Source: Flavobacteriales bacterium (GTDB lineage Bacteria > Bacteroidota > Bacteroidia > Flavobacteriales_D > Crocinitomicaceae). From it: a DNA stretch of 32,708 bases. Positions within the stretch are counted from its first letter, which is position 1. Every line of letters begins with the position of its first letter. The notes under the pieces are model-generated. The model searched no databases. It saw nothing but the letters and a program-made list of their open reading frames with translations, and was not told where the DNA came from. Below are positions 1 to 8,538 of this stretch, piece by piece. The stretch is from positions 1 through 32,708 of the forward strand of contig CANJNE010000014.1 in assembly GCA_947475275.1 (NCBI GenBank), read 5' to 3'. Made by a program: the position numbers and the translations under genes.

Positions 1-2153
1 GCGCATTTAATAAATTTAGGCGCATTATCGATGAGCATTTCCTCAGCATCTACGCCCCACTTTAATTTGATCAAGGCCGATTGTCCACCAATGGGATTTG
101 CAGAACCATGAAGAAGCTGAGCTGCAGTAACCCCTCCAGCAAGTTGGCGATAAATTGAAATATCTTCAGGATCAATTACGTCTCCAATACTCACCTCCGC
201 AGAAACGGACTGACCACCTTCATTTACACCTTTTGAAATAGCAATATGTGAATGCTCATCAATTATGCCGCATGTTAAATGCATTCCTGTTGCATCAATG
301 ATTTTTGAATTATAGGGAAAGGAATAATTACCTGTTCCAACTGAGGCGATTTTACCATCAACGACAATAACTGTAGCATTTTCAATAATGCCAGAGGTAG
401 TATTGGTCCAAACTGTGGCATTCTTAAAAACAAGGGTTTCCTTTTCTGGTTTTTCGTTTGGCAAATAACCGTAAGCCATATTTGGAAACCATAAATCCGC
501 TTCATTTTCTTCTGGTACCTTTTCAATATCAACAACTTTTTCCGTCTTTCCACTCTTTATTGCCATCCAATAGACCCAACGTCCATCTGCCAATAAGGCA
601 TCACCTTCAAAAATTGAATTATTGGCTTTTAACTTTCCATGTAAACTTATATTCCCTTTTAGGTTCTTGTCGTTAGAAACAAATTGCAAGGTGATATCGT
701 CACCATTCATATTTATAAAAGCACTTATAATGGTAGTGTCTGATGAAATTTTCTTTCCTGTTTTAACTTCTTTAATCTCCAATATTTTGGCAGAAAACGA
801 ACCATTATTTTCTTCGATTTGAAGATTAAAAGTGGAGTTTTCCATTTGAAGTGAATAGTTACCTACAACATTTTTGGATGCAGTAAAGGAATGCATGTGA
901 CGGCTACCTAATATCCAAGTTTCAAACAATACAGAAGGACCTTCAAAAGGATTTGAATCATAAATACTAAAACATGCTTTTTTCCCTTTTTCCAAGGTTC
1001 CCACTTTTGATGAAATATCGAGCATTTTTGCCGGTTCAACGGTCAAAGCAGCCAAAGCATCTTTTGGAGATAAGCCCGCGTTCATTGCCTTGTAAATGTT
1101 TTGCCAAAAACTTTCAGGATCTTTTTGACCATAAGATGAAATACAAACTGGAATTTGCTTTTCAACCAACTTTGCCGGATTTGTAGGAGCTAATTCCCAA
1201 TGCTTTAAATCAGCTAAAGCCAATTGCCTTGCTACATATGGATCCTTTACATCAAAAGGTCCGGGGAAATTTATTGGTAATATTATATGCCCATTGATTT
1301 TCTTTAAGGATTCAATTGCCTCATATTCATTTCCCGAACCAAAATAATTGAATTTAAACCCAAATTCATTAGCTATTTTTTCTGCCCTTAAAATTTCCCA
1401 TTTATCTTCAGTTGCAAATAAAAATGGTAAATCTTTTGTTTTTACTATGGCATCCAGTGACAAGTTTGTTTCATTAGCAGATGAAGATCCATACCAAAGC
1501 ATATCATAAAATGTCTGTCGCAATAGGGCAATTGATCCCATTTGGGAAGAAGGATAGGATTGCTGGGATGAACCTTTATCGAATGAGTAAAATTGAGCAA
1601 CTTGTTCTGAAATGATTGATTCACTTGTAGTTCCTGAACCCAAAGCCGACAATACTCCGGTGCCTCTTGCTATGCCATCTTGATGGTGACTAACAACAAG
1701 CCCAAAACCGTATTTCATCATTTGCTCATTAGTTGCAAAATCAGTTTGATATAAGGCGCTCGCATTTGTTTCCGATTTAACAGCCTCGTTCCAATTGTAA
1801 GCACCACTCTTCGATGACTCAAGTTGGGGATAAGGGCTCCAAGATTTTGATTCAACAGAAGGCAAACCTACTGAGGACCATGTTTCTATAAAGGATGGAA
1901 GAATGGTTTTACCAGAGCAGTCTATAACAAGTGCTTCATTCGGAATAAAAATGAGCTGACCAACTTCCAGTATACTGTCTCCTTGAATAATTATCGTTGC
2001 ATCATCAATAGTTTTTTCTGGACTTATAACGATTTTAGCATTCTTAAGCGCAACCATTTGTGGTTTTGAATCTTTTAAACCGTTAACAGGGACAATTTGC
2101 GCATCGTTTACTAATGAGATAAAAAACGATAAAAAGAAAAAAGCTTTTTTCAT
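1..2153 (-). CDS. secreted two-domain amidohydrolase (partial, C-terminus beyond left edge)
   Basis: The reading frame is open from the ATG at 2153 to the left edge (717 codons plus 2 nt), so the C-terminus is missing. The protein starts with a signal peptide (MKKAFFFLSFFISLVNDAQ) and looks like two amidohydrolase-like halves in tandem. In the first half, the position where the family normally carries an HxH metal motif after a 'GKTxLPGFID' strand reads PSFIETWSS (about residues 87-94), so the metal ligands are missing. The second half begins near residue 570 with a fresh composite beta domain (VFKNATVWTN...) and carries a proper HSH motif at His634 and His636 within GIIDEHSHIAISKG. Known relatives are imidazolonepropionase-like amidohydrolases of the metallo-dependent hydrolase superfamily, found in Bacteroidota as about 1000-residue exported proteins. 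The substrate cannot be told from sequence. It is divergent from the cytochrome-hflX genes. Confidence 0.8.
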   Translation of the reverse strand, partial: MKKAFFFLSFFISLVNDAQIVPVNGLKDSKPQMVALKNAKIVISPEKTIDDATIIIQGDSILEVGQLIFIPNEALVIDCSGKTILPSFIETWSSVGLPSVESKSWSPYPQLESSKSGAYNWNEAVKSETNASALYQTDFATNEQMMKYGFGLVVSHHQDGIARGTGVLSALGSGTTSESIISEQVAQFYSFDKGSSQQSYPSSQMGSIALLRQTFYDMLWYGSSSANETNLSLDAIVKTKDLPFLFATEDKWEILRAEKIANEFGFKFNYFGSGNEYEAIESLKKINGHIILPINFPGPFDVKDPYVARQLALADLKHWELAPTNPAKLVEKQIPVCISSYGQKDPESFWQNIYKAMNAGLSPKDALAALTVEPAKMLDISSKVGTLEKGKKACFSIYDSNPFEGPSVLFETWILGSRHMHSFTASKNVVGNYSLQMENSTFNLQIEENNGSFSAKILEIKEVKTGKKISSDTTIISAFINMNGDDITLQFVSNDKNLKGNISLHGKLKANNSIFEGDALLADGRWVYWMAIKSGKTEKVVDIEKVPEENEADLWFPNMAYGYLPNEKPEKETLVFKNATVWTNTTSGIIENATVIVVDGKIASVGTGNYSFPYNSKIIDATGMHLTCGIIDEHSHIAISKGVNEGGQSVSAEVSIGDVIDPEDISIYRQLAGGVTAAQLLHGSANPIGGQSALIKLKWGVDAEEMLIDNAPKFIKC

Positions 2154-2226
2154 ATATCAAAATGAGAAATGTGAAATTAGCTAAAATGACCGATTTATTT
2201 AATCATGATTTTCATTCTTTTTGATG

Positions 2227-2234
2227 TATTTTTG
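2227..2234 (+). promoter_or_regulatory. candidate Bacteroidota -7 element upstream of the membrane protein-cytochrome c-hflX operon
   Basis: TATTTTTG fits the Bacteroidota -7 consensus TAnnTTTG exactly. Transcription would start near 2241, about 20 nt before the ATG at 2260, which argues against the upstream in-frame ATG at 2224. No convincing -33 TTG is visible at the usual distance, so this is a single-element match in AT-rich DNA. Confidence 0.35.
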
Positions 2235-2259
2235 TACACAAATACAAAACAAAATAATT

Positions 2260-2700
2260 ATGCATGGTTTTCTAGTTCATTTGCATTCAGGTTTAAGGTG
2301 GGTAGCACTGATGTTATTGGTATATGCCATTCTTAATGCCGTTTCTGCGCGAAATAGCAACGAGTACACTAAGAAAGATAAAATGATAAACCTTTTTACA
2401 ATGGTTTCCTTACACTTACAACTTGTGCTGGGGTTCATTTTATATTTTACTTCACTAAAAGTTATCTTCTCCGAAGGGTGGATGAAAAACCCTTCGCAAA
2501 GATTTTATAATCTCGAACATATATCAATCATGATTCTCGCCATTGCTTTGGTAACCTTTGCAAGAGGAAAAGCAGAACGTTCCAATGATGTGGCTGCAAA
2601 ACACAAGAAAATCAGAATTTGGTATACCGTAGCACTCCTACTTATACTTATTTCTATTCCTTGGCCTTTTAGAGCGAATTTGGGCGGTGCATGGTTTTAA
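2260..2700 (+). CDS. four-helix membrane protein, possible cytochrome b-like partner
   Basis: This is a 146-residue integral membrane protein with four predicted helices at about 11-30, 44-63, 85-103 and 118-134. Histidines lie at or near helix ends (His7, His9, His52, His87 and His115), and the N-terminus reads HLHSGLRW. Similar short Bacteroidota proteins are sometimes labelled 'cytochrome B' because of such histidines, but heme binding is inference here. The ATG at 2260 was chosen over upstream in-frame starts because a -7-like element covers 2227-2234. Its stop overlaps the start of the cytochrome c gene by 10 nt, so the two are probably co-translated and may work together in electron transfer at the cytoplasmic membrane. 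Confidence 0.7.
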   Translation: MHGFLVHLHSGLRWVALMLLVYAILNAVSARNSNEYTKKDKMINLFTMVSLHLQLVLGFILYFTSLKVIFSEGWMKNPSQRFYNLEHISIMILAIALVTFARGKAERSNDVAAKHKKIRIWYTVALLLILISIPWPFRANLGGAWF

Positions 2701-3017
2701 AGTTAATCGTTATTCTGTCTATAGCTGCTCTAACACTTTCTTGTTCTAATCAAAACGGACAAAGCAACGGAAGTGTTTCCAGTTCGACAGGCAAAACATT
2801 GTATGAAACCAATTGTGCGCAATGTCATGGTAGTGATGGTAAACTTGGGAATTCTGGTGCTACAGATTTGAGCGTGTCGGTTTTATCTGACGATGAAAGT
2901 AAAAATCGAATAAAAAATGGTTTGAACGCAATGCCGCCAATGGCTGAACTACTGGGTTCTGAGGCAAATATTGATAGTGTAGTTCAATTCATTAAAACTT
3001 TGCGCACTAAAAAATGA
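2691..3017 (+). CDS. small lipoprotein cytochrome c
   Basis: This 108-residue protein has a lipoprotein signal peptide ending in the lipobox LTLSC (Cys18), then a short Ser/Asn/Gly linker. One covalent heme site follows, CAQCH at residues 42-46, with Met81 in NAMPPM as the likely distal ligand. It is a class I-type monoheme cytochrome c anchored by lipid on the periplasmic side. It overlaps the preceding membrane protein by 10 nt and shares an ATGA stop/start with hflX, so it is the middle gene of a tightly packed operon. The electron donor and acceptor are not evident. The heme motif, spacing and length make the family assignment secure. Confidence 0.9.
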   Translation: MVLKLIVILSIAALTLSCSNQNGQSNGSVSSSTGKTLYETNCAQCHGSDGKLGNSGATDLSVSVLSDDESKNRIKNGLNAMPPMAELLGSEANIDSVVQFIKTLRTKK

Positions 3018-4207
3018 GTTCAGGTCACGTTACAGTTGATGCAGTTGAAGAACGTTGCGTTCTAGTTGGTGTAATAAGTTCTGATATTACCGAAATAACC
3101 GCAAAAGAATATCTAGATGAACTTCAATTTTTAGCTGAAACAGCAGGCGCTTTAGCTGAAAAGAAGTTTCTTCAAAAATTACCTATGGCCAATCCTAGAA
3201 CTTATGTTGGGACAGGTAAATTGGAGGAGATTAAAACCTATGTGCAAGACAACAATATCGAACTTGTCATCTTTGACGATGAACTTTCTCCATCTCAATT
3301 GCGCAATATTGAAAGGGAATTAGCATGTAAGGTTTTGGACAGAACCATTCTAATTCTAGATATTTTCGCAAGCAGGGCAAGAACATCTCATGCAAGAACA
3401 CAAGTTGAATTGGCGCAGTTGCAATATATGTTACCAAGATTAACCAGGATGTGGACCCATCTTGAACGGCAAAAAGGTGGAATAGGATTGAGAGGTCCAG
3501 GAGAGTCTCAGATTGAAACAGACAGGCGTATCATTCAAACTCGGATTGCCCTGATGAAAGAACGTTTGAAAGAAATTGATAAGCAAATGGCCGTGCAACG
3601 AAGTAATCGAGGCCAATTGGTTCGTGTTGCTTTAGTTGGTTACACCAATGTAGGAAAAAGTACCTTGATGAATGTGCTTTCCAAATCTGATGTTTTTGCT
3701 GAAAATAAGTTGTTCGCCACTCTTGATACAACCGTTCGCAAAGTGGTTATCGAAAACTTACCTTTTCTCTTGACCGATACCGTTGGTTTCATTAGGAAAT
3801 TACCTCATCAATTGATAGAGTCATTTAAATCTACATTGGATGAAGTTCGAGAGGCTGATTTATTGGTGCATGTTCTCGATATATCACACCCCACCTTTGA
3901 GGATCAATATGAAGTGGTTAATGAGACCCTGAATGAACTTGACAAAACTGAAAAACCGGTTATTCTAGTGTTCAATAAAATTGATCAATACAAAGTTGCT
4001 GTTGAAGGCGATCAATTGACTACGGAGGAAAGAAATGTTGAATTGGAAGAGCTGAAACGCACTTGGATGGCCAAGTTGAACAATACCAAATGTGTGTTTA
4101 TTTCAGCCAGAGACAAGGACAACATTGAAGAACTCAAAAAGGTGGTATACGATGAAGTTCATCGTATTTTTAAAGTTAGGTATCCTTATAACAACTTTCT
4201 TTATTAA
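3014..4207 (+). CDS. hflX: ribosome-associated GTPase HflX
   Basis: This 397-residue GTPase has the HflX N-terminal domain, a helical linker with the family signature GGIGLRGPGESQIETDRR (about 155-172), and a G domain. The G motifs are G1 GYTNVGKST (209-217), G3 DTVGF (255-259), G4 NKID (321-324) and G5 SA (364-365). HflX binds the 50S subunit or 70S ribosome and is known in other bacteria to split stalled or heat-damaged ribosomes. Length and motif order are typical. Its ATG overlaps the TGA of the cytochrome c gene (ATGA), which implies translational coupling. It is the last gene of the run and is followed at about 30 nt by a terminator hairpin shared with the convergent gene. Confidence 0.97.
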   Translation: MSSGHVTVDAVEERCVLVGVISSDITEITAKEYLDELQFLAETAGALAEKKFLQKLPMANPRTYVGTGKLEEIKTYVQDNNIELVIFDDELSPSQLRNIERELACKVLDRTILILDIFASRARTSHARTQVELAQLQYMLPRLTRMWTHLERQKGGIGLRGPGESQIETDRRIIQTRIALMKERLKEIDKQMAVQRSNRGQLVRVALVGYTNVGKSTLMNVLSKSDVFAENKLFATLDTTVRKVVIENLPFLLTDTVGFIRKLPHQLIESFKSTLDEVREADLLVHVLDISHPTFEDQYEVVNETLNELDKTEKPVILVFNKIDQYKVAVEGDQLTTEERNVELEELKRTWMAKLNNTKCVFISARDKDNIEELKKVVYDEVHRIFKVRYPYNNFLY

Positions 4208-4230
4208 ACCCCTCTTAAGTTTTTAAGCAT

Positions 4231-4254
4231 AAAAAAAGGGCTTTTCAGCCCTTT
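4231..4254 (-). terminator. intrinsic terminator between convergent hflX and the T9SS type B protein
   Basis: A 7-bp perfect stem AAAGGGC/GCCCTTT (4235-4241 and 4248-4254) encloses a 6-nt loop. Read on the minus strand, the stem runs straight into a T-tract (complement of the A-run at 4231-4237), giving a classic intrinsic terminator for the minus-strand gene ending at 4276. On the plus strand it is followed by AAATATTTT, a poorer U-tract, so it may also help end hflX transcription. Confidence 0.8.
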
Positions 4255-4275
4255 AAATATTTTCAATTGCAATGA

Positions 4276-6522
4276 TTATCGAACCAAATGCAAGAAACCA
4301 TGGCCTTCAAGTACATTGTCAAGGTAACCCGTAACTTTATATTTGAAGAAATATACGCCATCTTCAGCGTCTACGCCATTATCAGCCTTACCATTCCATG
4401 CTGGATTAACACCGGTTCCTTCAAACATCACATTACCCCATCTATTAAGAATTGTTAACTCAACAGAAAGTGCATTTGTAGTAGTCAAAAAGAAGAAATC
4501 GTTATCTTGGTCACCGTTTGGAGAAAATACATTCGGTACATATACAGTTGGAATTGGAAATATACAACTTCCGTCATCTGTAGTAGCATTAGGATCAAAG
4601 TTCGTAGCTGACGGATCTGTACATCCACAAATAGAAATCACTACTGCTATTGATGCTTCATCAAAACAGTTTGGATCCTGGAAAGCTGTTAATTGGATAA
4701 CACTGCTCTCTGTAAAAGTCACCGTTTGTGCATCCATATTGTTGACATTGATTACCTGTCCATTTCCAAAATCCCACTCGAATGTCCCTGCATTTTGACT
4801 TGTATTGGTAAATGTCACCTGTAAAGGTGAGCATCCCACAATTGGATTGGCAGCTAATTGCGCAACAGGTGGATTTAAAATATCTACAAAAGCACTGTCA
4901 TTCGCCTCACATACATTATCCACTACGTTGATGTAATACCAACCTGAAGGTAAATCCTGAAACACCGAAGCATTAATGAAGTTGGGACTGTTCGGTCCAG
5001 GACCTGACCAAGTATATTGTGGCACACCTGTTTGACCGGAAATTTGAGCAGAAACGTAACCAACAGGTTGACAAGTCGCAGGTCCTACAAAAATTGTATC
5101 AATAGCCAATGTTTGATTCATTACAACCGTAACCGTATCTACAAAAGGCCCAAGACAAACATCTGTCACTGTCACCAAATAATTAAAAGTTCCATTTTGA
5201 TTAATCGAGACGACATCACTCGTAGAATCGGAGGCACTTGCCTGCCAATCATATGTGAAGGATTCAGAGCCACCACTTGCTGTTGCAGAAATCACAATTG
5301 AATCATTAAAACACTGAAGCGTTAAATCTGTTTCATTAATTACAACAGGCTCGATATCATTAATATATAAAGTTCCAGAAATGGTTTGAGAAACACCGTT
5401 AGCATCAACGTAATTCACCTGAATTACAATTGTTTCAGTGCCCTCAACAAGTGCATCAACTATAGGAATTATGTTAATCGCTGCAGTGTCTTGCCCCGGT
5501 AGAAGCGTAATAGGACTTGCTGCAATATTAAAATCAACACCATTTGAGGCTGTTCCTGTTACTGTGTAATCTACTACTAATGTATCAAGCGACTCACATG
5601 CACTTCTAATAAAAAGTACGTTTGCATCGACACAAGCTTCCGGAATGGTGTCACTTCCTGATGCTGTTTCCAAAGTTAAATCAACCGGAGGAGAAGTAAA
5701 TGAATCATTTTCAAGAAATACAGCTGTACTCAAATAATTATCCGCTACATCAGCAACGGCGAATTTGAAGTGATAAGTTTCACCACAAATTACATCAAAA
5801 GTAATCGGAATTGGTACGGTAAAACCATTCATTGTATGGGTCAAGCCACCAGCATTACTCACATAATATTGCGCATTCAAATTGGGATGGATTGTACTGA
5901 TAGTAATGGGACTGGTTGTTCCAGGAACAGTTGCTAGGTTAACTGATCCATTTGGGAAACCAGCAGGAGCGGAGTAAGGGCCCGTTATGCCAGGACCAGC
6001 AACGAAGAAACCAAAAATATCATTGAATTGCGTATTAACATAAGTTAAATATTCATCCGATGAGAATACGAAATTGAAACTTACCACATTTGAAATCGGA
6101 ACGAAATCAAACTCCAAAATAGCACCATCGGTTGCACTAATAGCAGAACCAATACCTAAAGATTGCAAATTAGCATTAGCAATGGTTAACATATCATTGA
6201 CTGTCGGATTCATGGTGTTTGATAAAGCGCTAACATTTACCTGTCCGGCAGTAGCCGTTGCAGCAGTTCCAACCAATTCAGTTGTTGCTCCTGAAGAAAG
6301 TACAACACCACCTGCTGGAAAACCGATGTTAGACGTCCCCCCAAAAGCCCCAATTTGTGCAGCATTTCCAGTGTATGTAACATTAGTAACACTAATTCCA
6401 GGTCCAACCAGATTATTTACATATTGAGCGGGAGTCAATACTCCAGAAGATATCGTCATTTGAGAACGTGCAATGCCAAAACAAGAAATGACAGACACAA
6501 AAAATAATGAAATTTTATTCAT
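4276..6522 (-). CDS. T9SS type B sorted surface protein with choice-of-anchor L, Calx-beta-like and PKD domains
   Basis: This is a roughly 748-residue exported protein. From the N-terminus it has a signal peptide (residues 1-21, ending GIARSQ), a choice-of-anchor L-type domain (about 25-270), a Calx-beta-like segment (GTASNGVDF...VEGTETIVIQV, about 320-390), Ig-like beta segments, a PKD-like domain (PLQVTFTNTSQNAGTFEWDFG, near 570), the Cys-rich motif CTDPSATNFDPNATTDDGSC, and a C-terminal gliding-motility-associated (CHU_C) T9SS type B sorting domain (VYVPNVFSPNGDQDNDFF to the end). Such proteins cross the outer membrane through T9SS and are surface-bound or secreted, often as adhesins. The ATG at 6522 is chosen because the signal peptide begins there; an in-frame ATG 8 codons upstream (6546) is possible. 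No PorP/SprF gene is adjacent. Confidence 0.88.
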   Translation of the reverse strand: MNKISLFFVSVISCFGIARSQMTISSGVLTPAQYVNNLVGPGISVTNVTYTGNAAQIGAFGGTSNIGFPAGGVVLSSGATTELVGTAATATAGQVNVSALSNTMNPTVNDMLTIANANLQSLGIGSAISATDGAILEFDFVPISNVVSFNFVFSSDEYLTYVNTQFNDIFGFFVAGPGITGPYSAPAGFPNGSVNLATVPGTTSPITISTIHPNLNAQYYVSNAGGLTHTMNGFTVPIPITFDVICGETYHFKFAVADVADNYLSTAVFLENDSFTSPPVDLTLETASGSDTIPEACVDANVLFIRSACESLDTLVVDYTVTGTASNGVDFNIAASPITLLPGQDTAAINIIPIVDALVEGTETIVIQVNYVDANGVSQTISGTLYINDIEPVVINETDLTLQCFNDSIVISATASGGSESFTYDWQASASDSTSDVVSINQNGTFNYLVTVTDVCLGPFVDTVTVVMNQTLAIDTIFVGPATCQPVGYVSAQISGQTGVPQYTWSGPGPNSPNFINASVFQDLPSGWYYINVVDNVCEANDSAFVDILNPPVAQLAANPIVGCSPLQVTFTNTSQNAGTFEWDFGNGQVINVNNMDAQTVTFTESSVIQLTAFQDPNCFDEASIAVVISICGCTDPSATNFDPNATTDDGSCIFPIPTVYVPNVFSPNGDQDNDFFFLTTTNALSVELTILNRWGNVMFEGTGVNPAWNGKADNGVDAEDGVYFFKYKVTGYLDNVLEGHGFLHLVR

Positions 6523-6570
6523 AGTAATTAGATGAAGTTTATTCAATCGATTCTAAAGACCTATTGAATT

Positions 6571-6578
6571 CAAAAATA
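6571..6578 (-). promoter_or_regulatory. candidate -7 element for the T9SS type B protein
   Basis: On the minus strand this reads TATTTTTG, an exact TAnnTTTG match. Transcription would start near 6564, leaving a leader of about 42 nt to the ATG at 6522 or 18 nt to the ATG at 6546. I do not see a clear -33 TTG at 17-23 nt. Confidence 0.35.
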
Positions 6579-6665
6579 GTTGCACGAATTTCGAAAAAAA
6601 ATAGTCGACTCACAATTTATTCAGACAATAATAACGAATTTTGATTCAAATCGAAATTTTTAAAC

Positions 6666-8057
6666 ATGGAAGCAACGCAACAATATATCGCAGGTTCTAA
6701 AGAAAAATTCCTTAATGAGTTAATGGATTTTTTGAAAATCCCTTCAATTTCAGCTGACCCGGCTTATTCAGATGCCGTTCATCAAACTGCTGAATTCGTT
6801 GCCAATCAATTGAAAAATATTGGTTTGGATGCCGTAGAAATTTGTCAAACTGCGGGATATCCAGTTGTTTACGGTGAAAAGATGATCGATGAAAATCTTC
6901 CTACGGTTTTGGTTTACGGACATTACGACGTGCAACCTGCGGATCCGATTGATTTGTGGACGAACCCGCCTTTCGAACCTGTTATCAAAACAACACCAAT
7001 ACATCCGCAAGGTGCCATATTCGCAAGAGGTGCTTGTGATGATAAAGGTCAGGCGTTTATGCATGTTAAAGCTGTTGAGGCGATGCTTGCTTCAGGTGAA
7101 CTCACGTGTAATGTAAAGTTCATGATCGAAGGAGAAGAAGAGGTAGGAAGTGAGAACCTTGCAATTTTTGTGAATGAAAATGTTGATCGACTCAAAGCAG
7201 ATATCATCTTAGTTTCCGATACTGGCATGTTGGCGAATGATGTTCCATCAATTACAACAGGTTTGCGTGGTTTAAGTTATGTTGAGGTAGAAGTAACGGG
7301 TCCAAATCGTGATTTACATTCCGGACTTTACGGTGGTTGCGTTGCCAATCCTATCAATATTCTTACGACAATGATTGCTTCAATGCATGATGAAAACAGA
7401 AAGATTACCATTCCAGGATTCTACGACAAAGTAATTGAGCTTTCAGCTGAGGAGCGCGCAGAAATGGCCAAAGCGCCTTTCTCTCATGAAAAATATTGTG
7501 AGGCTTTAGATATCGAAACCACTTTTGGTGAAACAGGGTATTCAACAATGGAAAGGGGTTCGATTCGTCCTACTTTGGATGTGAACGGCATTTGGGGAGG
7601 ATACACCGGTGAAGGTGCAAAAACGGTAATTCCTTCAAAAGCATACGCTAAAATTTCCATGCGTTTGGTACCGGATCAAAATCCTGATGAAATCACCAAC
7701 TTGTTTCAAACGCATTTTGAAAAAATTGCTCCTCAGGGGGTAAAAGTAAAGGTTAAACCGCATCACGGTGGTGAAGCAGCTGTAACGCCAATCGATTCTA
7801 TTGGTTATAAGGCAGCAGCATTGGCTTACGAATCCACTTTCGGAAAGAAACCCATTCCGGTAAGAAGTGGCGGAAGTATTCCCATTGTTGCCATGTTTGA
7901 AAAAGTTTTGGGATTGAAAACTATACTTATGGGATTTGGCTTGGACAGCGACGCGATTCACTCACCAAATGAGCATTATGGTTTGTTCAACTTTTACCGC
8001 GGAATTGAAACCATCCCCTACTTCTACAAGCATTTTGCTGAACTTTCAAAAGAATAA
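6666..8057 (+). CDS. M20 family dipeptidase (CNDP/PepV-like metallopeptidase)
   Basis: This 463-residue cytosolic metallopeptidase has the full M20 di-metal site: GHYDVQP (His86, catalytic Asp88), GACDDKG (bridging Asp125), EGEEEVGS (catalytic Glu158 and metal ligand Glu159), Asp185 in VSDTG, and a terminal His432 in AIHSPNEH. The lid-domain His218 (RDLHSG) is also present. There is no signal peptide. The family removes N-terminal residues from dipeptides and small peptides; the exact specificity is unknown. It is 4 nt upstream of a small lipoprotein gene, so the two probably form an operon. A weak -7-like element (GAATTTTG, 6636-6643) lies about 22 nt upstream of the start. Confidence 0.93.
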   Translation: MEATQQYIAGSKEKFLNELMDFLKIPSISADPAYSDAVHQTAEFVANQLKNIGLDAVEICQTAGYPVVYGEKMIDENLPTVLVYGHYDVQPADPIDLWTNPPFEPVIKTTPIHPQGAIFARGACDDKGQAFMHVKAVEAMLASGELTCNVKFMIEGEEEVGSENLAIFVNENVDRLKADIILVSDTGMLANDVPSITTGLRGLSYVEVEVTGPNRDLHSGLYGGCVANPINILTTMIASMHDENRKITIPGFYDKVIELSAEERAEMAKAPFSHEKYCEALDIETTFGETGYSTMERGSIRPTLDVNGIWGGYTGEGAKTVIPSKAYAKISMRLVPDQNPDEITNLFQTHFEKIAPQGVKVKVKPHHGGEAAVTPIDSIGYKAAALAYESTFGKKPIPVRSGGSIPIVAMFEKVLGLKTILMGFGLDSDAIHSPNEHYGLFNFYRGIETIPYFYKHFAELSKE

Positions 8058-8061
8058 TACA

Positions 8062-8532
8062 ATGAGATTTTTACTGCTATTTGGTTTTTCTTGCCTTTTT
8101 TTGTTGAACTCTTGTAAAGTTTTTGAAGAGCCTGAGTTTGTAAAAATGGGCGGTTATCAAATTGAAAGCATGGAAGGTTCAACGATCAACTTTTCGGTGA
8201 ATGCAGTTATTTCCAACCCCAATTGGTATGCACTGAAAGTGAAACCGTCCAAGCTCGACGTATACGCCGGAGATTTTTTCATGGGAACCGTCTTTCTTGA
8301 AGACAAACTCAAATTCAAAAAGAAAAAGGACAGTGAAATCAATGCTTCATTCCGCGCTGAATTGGCTGATGGTGCTTTATTGAAAGCGATGTCTTTTGGC
8401 GGTGAAGAAAATGTGAACTTAACGCTAAAAGGTAAGGTGAAAGCTGGCGTATTTTTCATTTACAAGAAATTCGATGTCAACGAAAGCCAGTCAATTAATG
8501 GCGGTTCTTTTGGTATTGGAGGGATGAATTAG
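8062..8532 (+). CDS. LEA type 2-like lipoprotein
   Basis: This 156-residue lipoprotein has a signal peptide ending in the lipobox LLNSC. The mature part is a single beta-rich domain resembling the LEA_2 (late embryogenesis abundant, WHy-type) fold: an alternating pattern around INFSVNAVISNPNWYALKVKPSKLDVY, followed by basic and hydrophobic strands and a Gly-rich tail. The first ATG after the dipeptidase stop, at 8062, is the natural start because it gives an immediate signal sequence; a longer in-frame extension into the dipeptidase is implausible. LEA_2-like lipoproteins are common in Bacteroidota and their role is not known. It converges on murF-alr with only 6 nt between stops and no visible terminator. 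Confidence 0.75.
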   Translation: MRFLLLFGFSCLFLLNSCKVFEEPEFVKMGGYQIESMEGSTINFSVNAVISNPNWYALKVKPSKLDVYAGDFFMGTVFLEDKLKFKKKKDSEINASFRAELADGALLKAMSFGGEENVNLTLKGKVKAGVFFIYKKFDVNESQSINGGSFGIGGMN

Positions 8533-8538
8533 GTTTTA

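Noticed and set aside
1-2153. Possible pseudogene, because only short intact frames seem to lie in this region
   Set aside because: Reading the minus strand from the ATG at 2153 gives an unbroken frame to the left edge with a signal peptide and an intact HSH motif; it is only cut by the window.
4343-6427. Several plus-strand open frames (for example 4343-4798, 5017-5301, 6074-6427)
   Set aside because: They lie opposite the T9SS type B gene, are Ser/Thr/Pro-biased as expected from reverse reading, and match no family.
7936-8061. A 42-residue N-terminal extension of the LEA2-like lipoprotein
   Set aside because: It overlaps the dipeptidase gene in another frame, and the ATG at 8062 directly starts a lipoprotein signal peptide.
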